From Bacillota bacterium (GTDB taxonomy: Bacteria; Bacillota; Bacilli; Alicyclobacillales; SLC66), in contig JAJZCL010000002.1 in assembly GCA_021846165.1 (NCBI GenBank), forward strand, positions 1-41,049: 41,049 bases of DNA, read 5' to 3'. Numbering within the stretch: the stretch's first letter is position 1; every line of letters begins with the position of its first letter. This document shows, one piece after another, positions 41,049 through 41,049 of the stretch. The notes beneath the pieces are model-generated. The model saw nothing but the letters and a program-made list of their open reading frames with translations, did not search any database and was not told the DNA's origin. The position numbers and the translations under genes were made by a program.

Positions 41049-41049
41049 T
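40943..41049. mobile_element. E5: prkA-intervening element, left end only
   Basis: PrkA similarity stops at about 40945-40955 and is replaced by an FlhB-like gene running off the window. The exact core cannot be fixed without the other end. By analogy with E1-E4 it should carry its own serine recombinase. Confidence 0.7.

Noticed and set aside
15144-41049. Simple pseudogene decay or assembly error as an explanation of the split genes
   Set aside because: All four junction pairs share short direct repeats, rejoin in frame at conserved sequence, and give divisible lengths (1377 and 1167 nt), and each gap contains its own recombinase. Decay or misassembly would not give this pattern.
1-41049. 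CRISPR arrays, tRNA and rRNA genes
   Set aside because: No regularly spaced repeats and no cloverleaf or rRNA-like stretches were recognised on either strand by eye.

Overview
The window looks like a piece of chromosome from an endospore-forming Gram-positive bacterium of the Bacilli, probably a member of the Alicyclobacillaceae or a related acidophile. The evidence is the sporulation genes (prkA, yhbH, spoVR), Bacillus-type small genes (YlbF, DUF3243, DUF1540, UPF0173), strong GGAGG ribosome binding sites, many GTG/TTG starts and moderately high GC. The taxon is an inference; no rRNA or tRNA gene is present to test it.

Left part (1-15135), ordinary chromosome. It holds a YbjQ-like gene pair, small conserved genes, a metal-dependent hydrolase, transaldolase, a secreted beta-propeller-like protein and an NCS1 nucleobase permease. 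These are followed by a compact minus-strand cytochrome c maturation (System I) operon, ccmH-ccmE-ccmF-orf-ccmA-ccmB-ccmC-ccmD. This Ccm set is unusual: CcmE carries a CxxxY haem site instead of HxxxY, and the CcmH-like protein has no cysteine. An FAD-linked glycolate/lactate oxidase-type gene and a DUF1540 gene follow.

Right part (15144-41049), the striking part. Read on the minus strand this is a single sporulation locus, prkA-yhbH-spoVR, broken into pieces by at least five integrated elements. spoVR lies in three pieces (25902-25724, 19247-18627, 15739-15144), yhbH in three (40544-39892, 36866-36509, 26055-25892), and prkA is cut just upstream of its last 128 codons, with the rest outside the window. 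Joining each pair of pieces at a short shared core (TTACC, CCACCCTTCGTTCA, GATC, TGAT on the plus strand) restores uninterrupted frames of exactly 459 codons (SpoVR, 458 aa) and 389 codons (YhbH, 388 aa). The restored yhbH and spoVR overlap by 11 nt, as in an operon. Each of the four complete elements carries its own, clearly different large serine recombinase (LSR). This is the layout of developmentally excised sporulation-gene intervening elements such as skin in sigK, but here they are stacked five deep in one operon.

The elements do not look like phages. Their cargo is metabolic or transport genes: E1 (2.9 kb) an MFS transporter; E2 (6.5 kb) 2-oxoacid dehydrogenase E1-alpha, E1-beta and E2 plus insertion sequence debris; E3 (10.5 kb) a FolC-family ligase, a class B penicillin-binding protein and a polyhydroxyalkanoate gene set (phasins, PhaR, PhaC, two PhaB-type reductases, PhaQ); E4 (3.0 kb) an Nramp-related transporter; E5 (partial) an FlhB-C-domain (YlqH-like) gene. 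The working model is that vegetative cells and the forespore keep the cargo, while the mother cell excises the elements to rebuild PrkA, YhbH and SpoVR. A sigma-E-like promoter with exact 14-bp spacing upstream of the E3 recombinase fits this. Excision itself is inferred from sequence and has not been shown.
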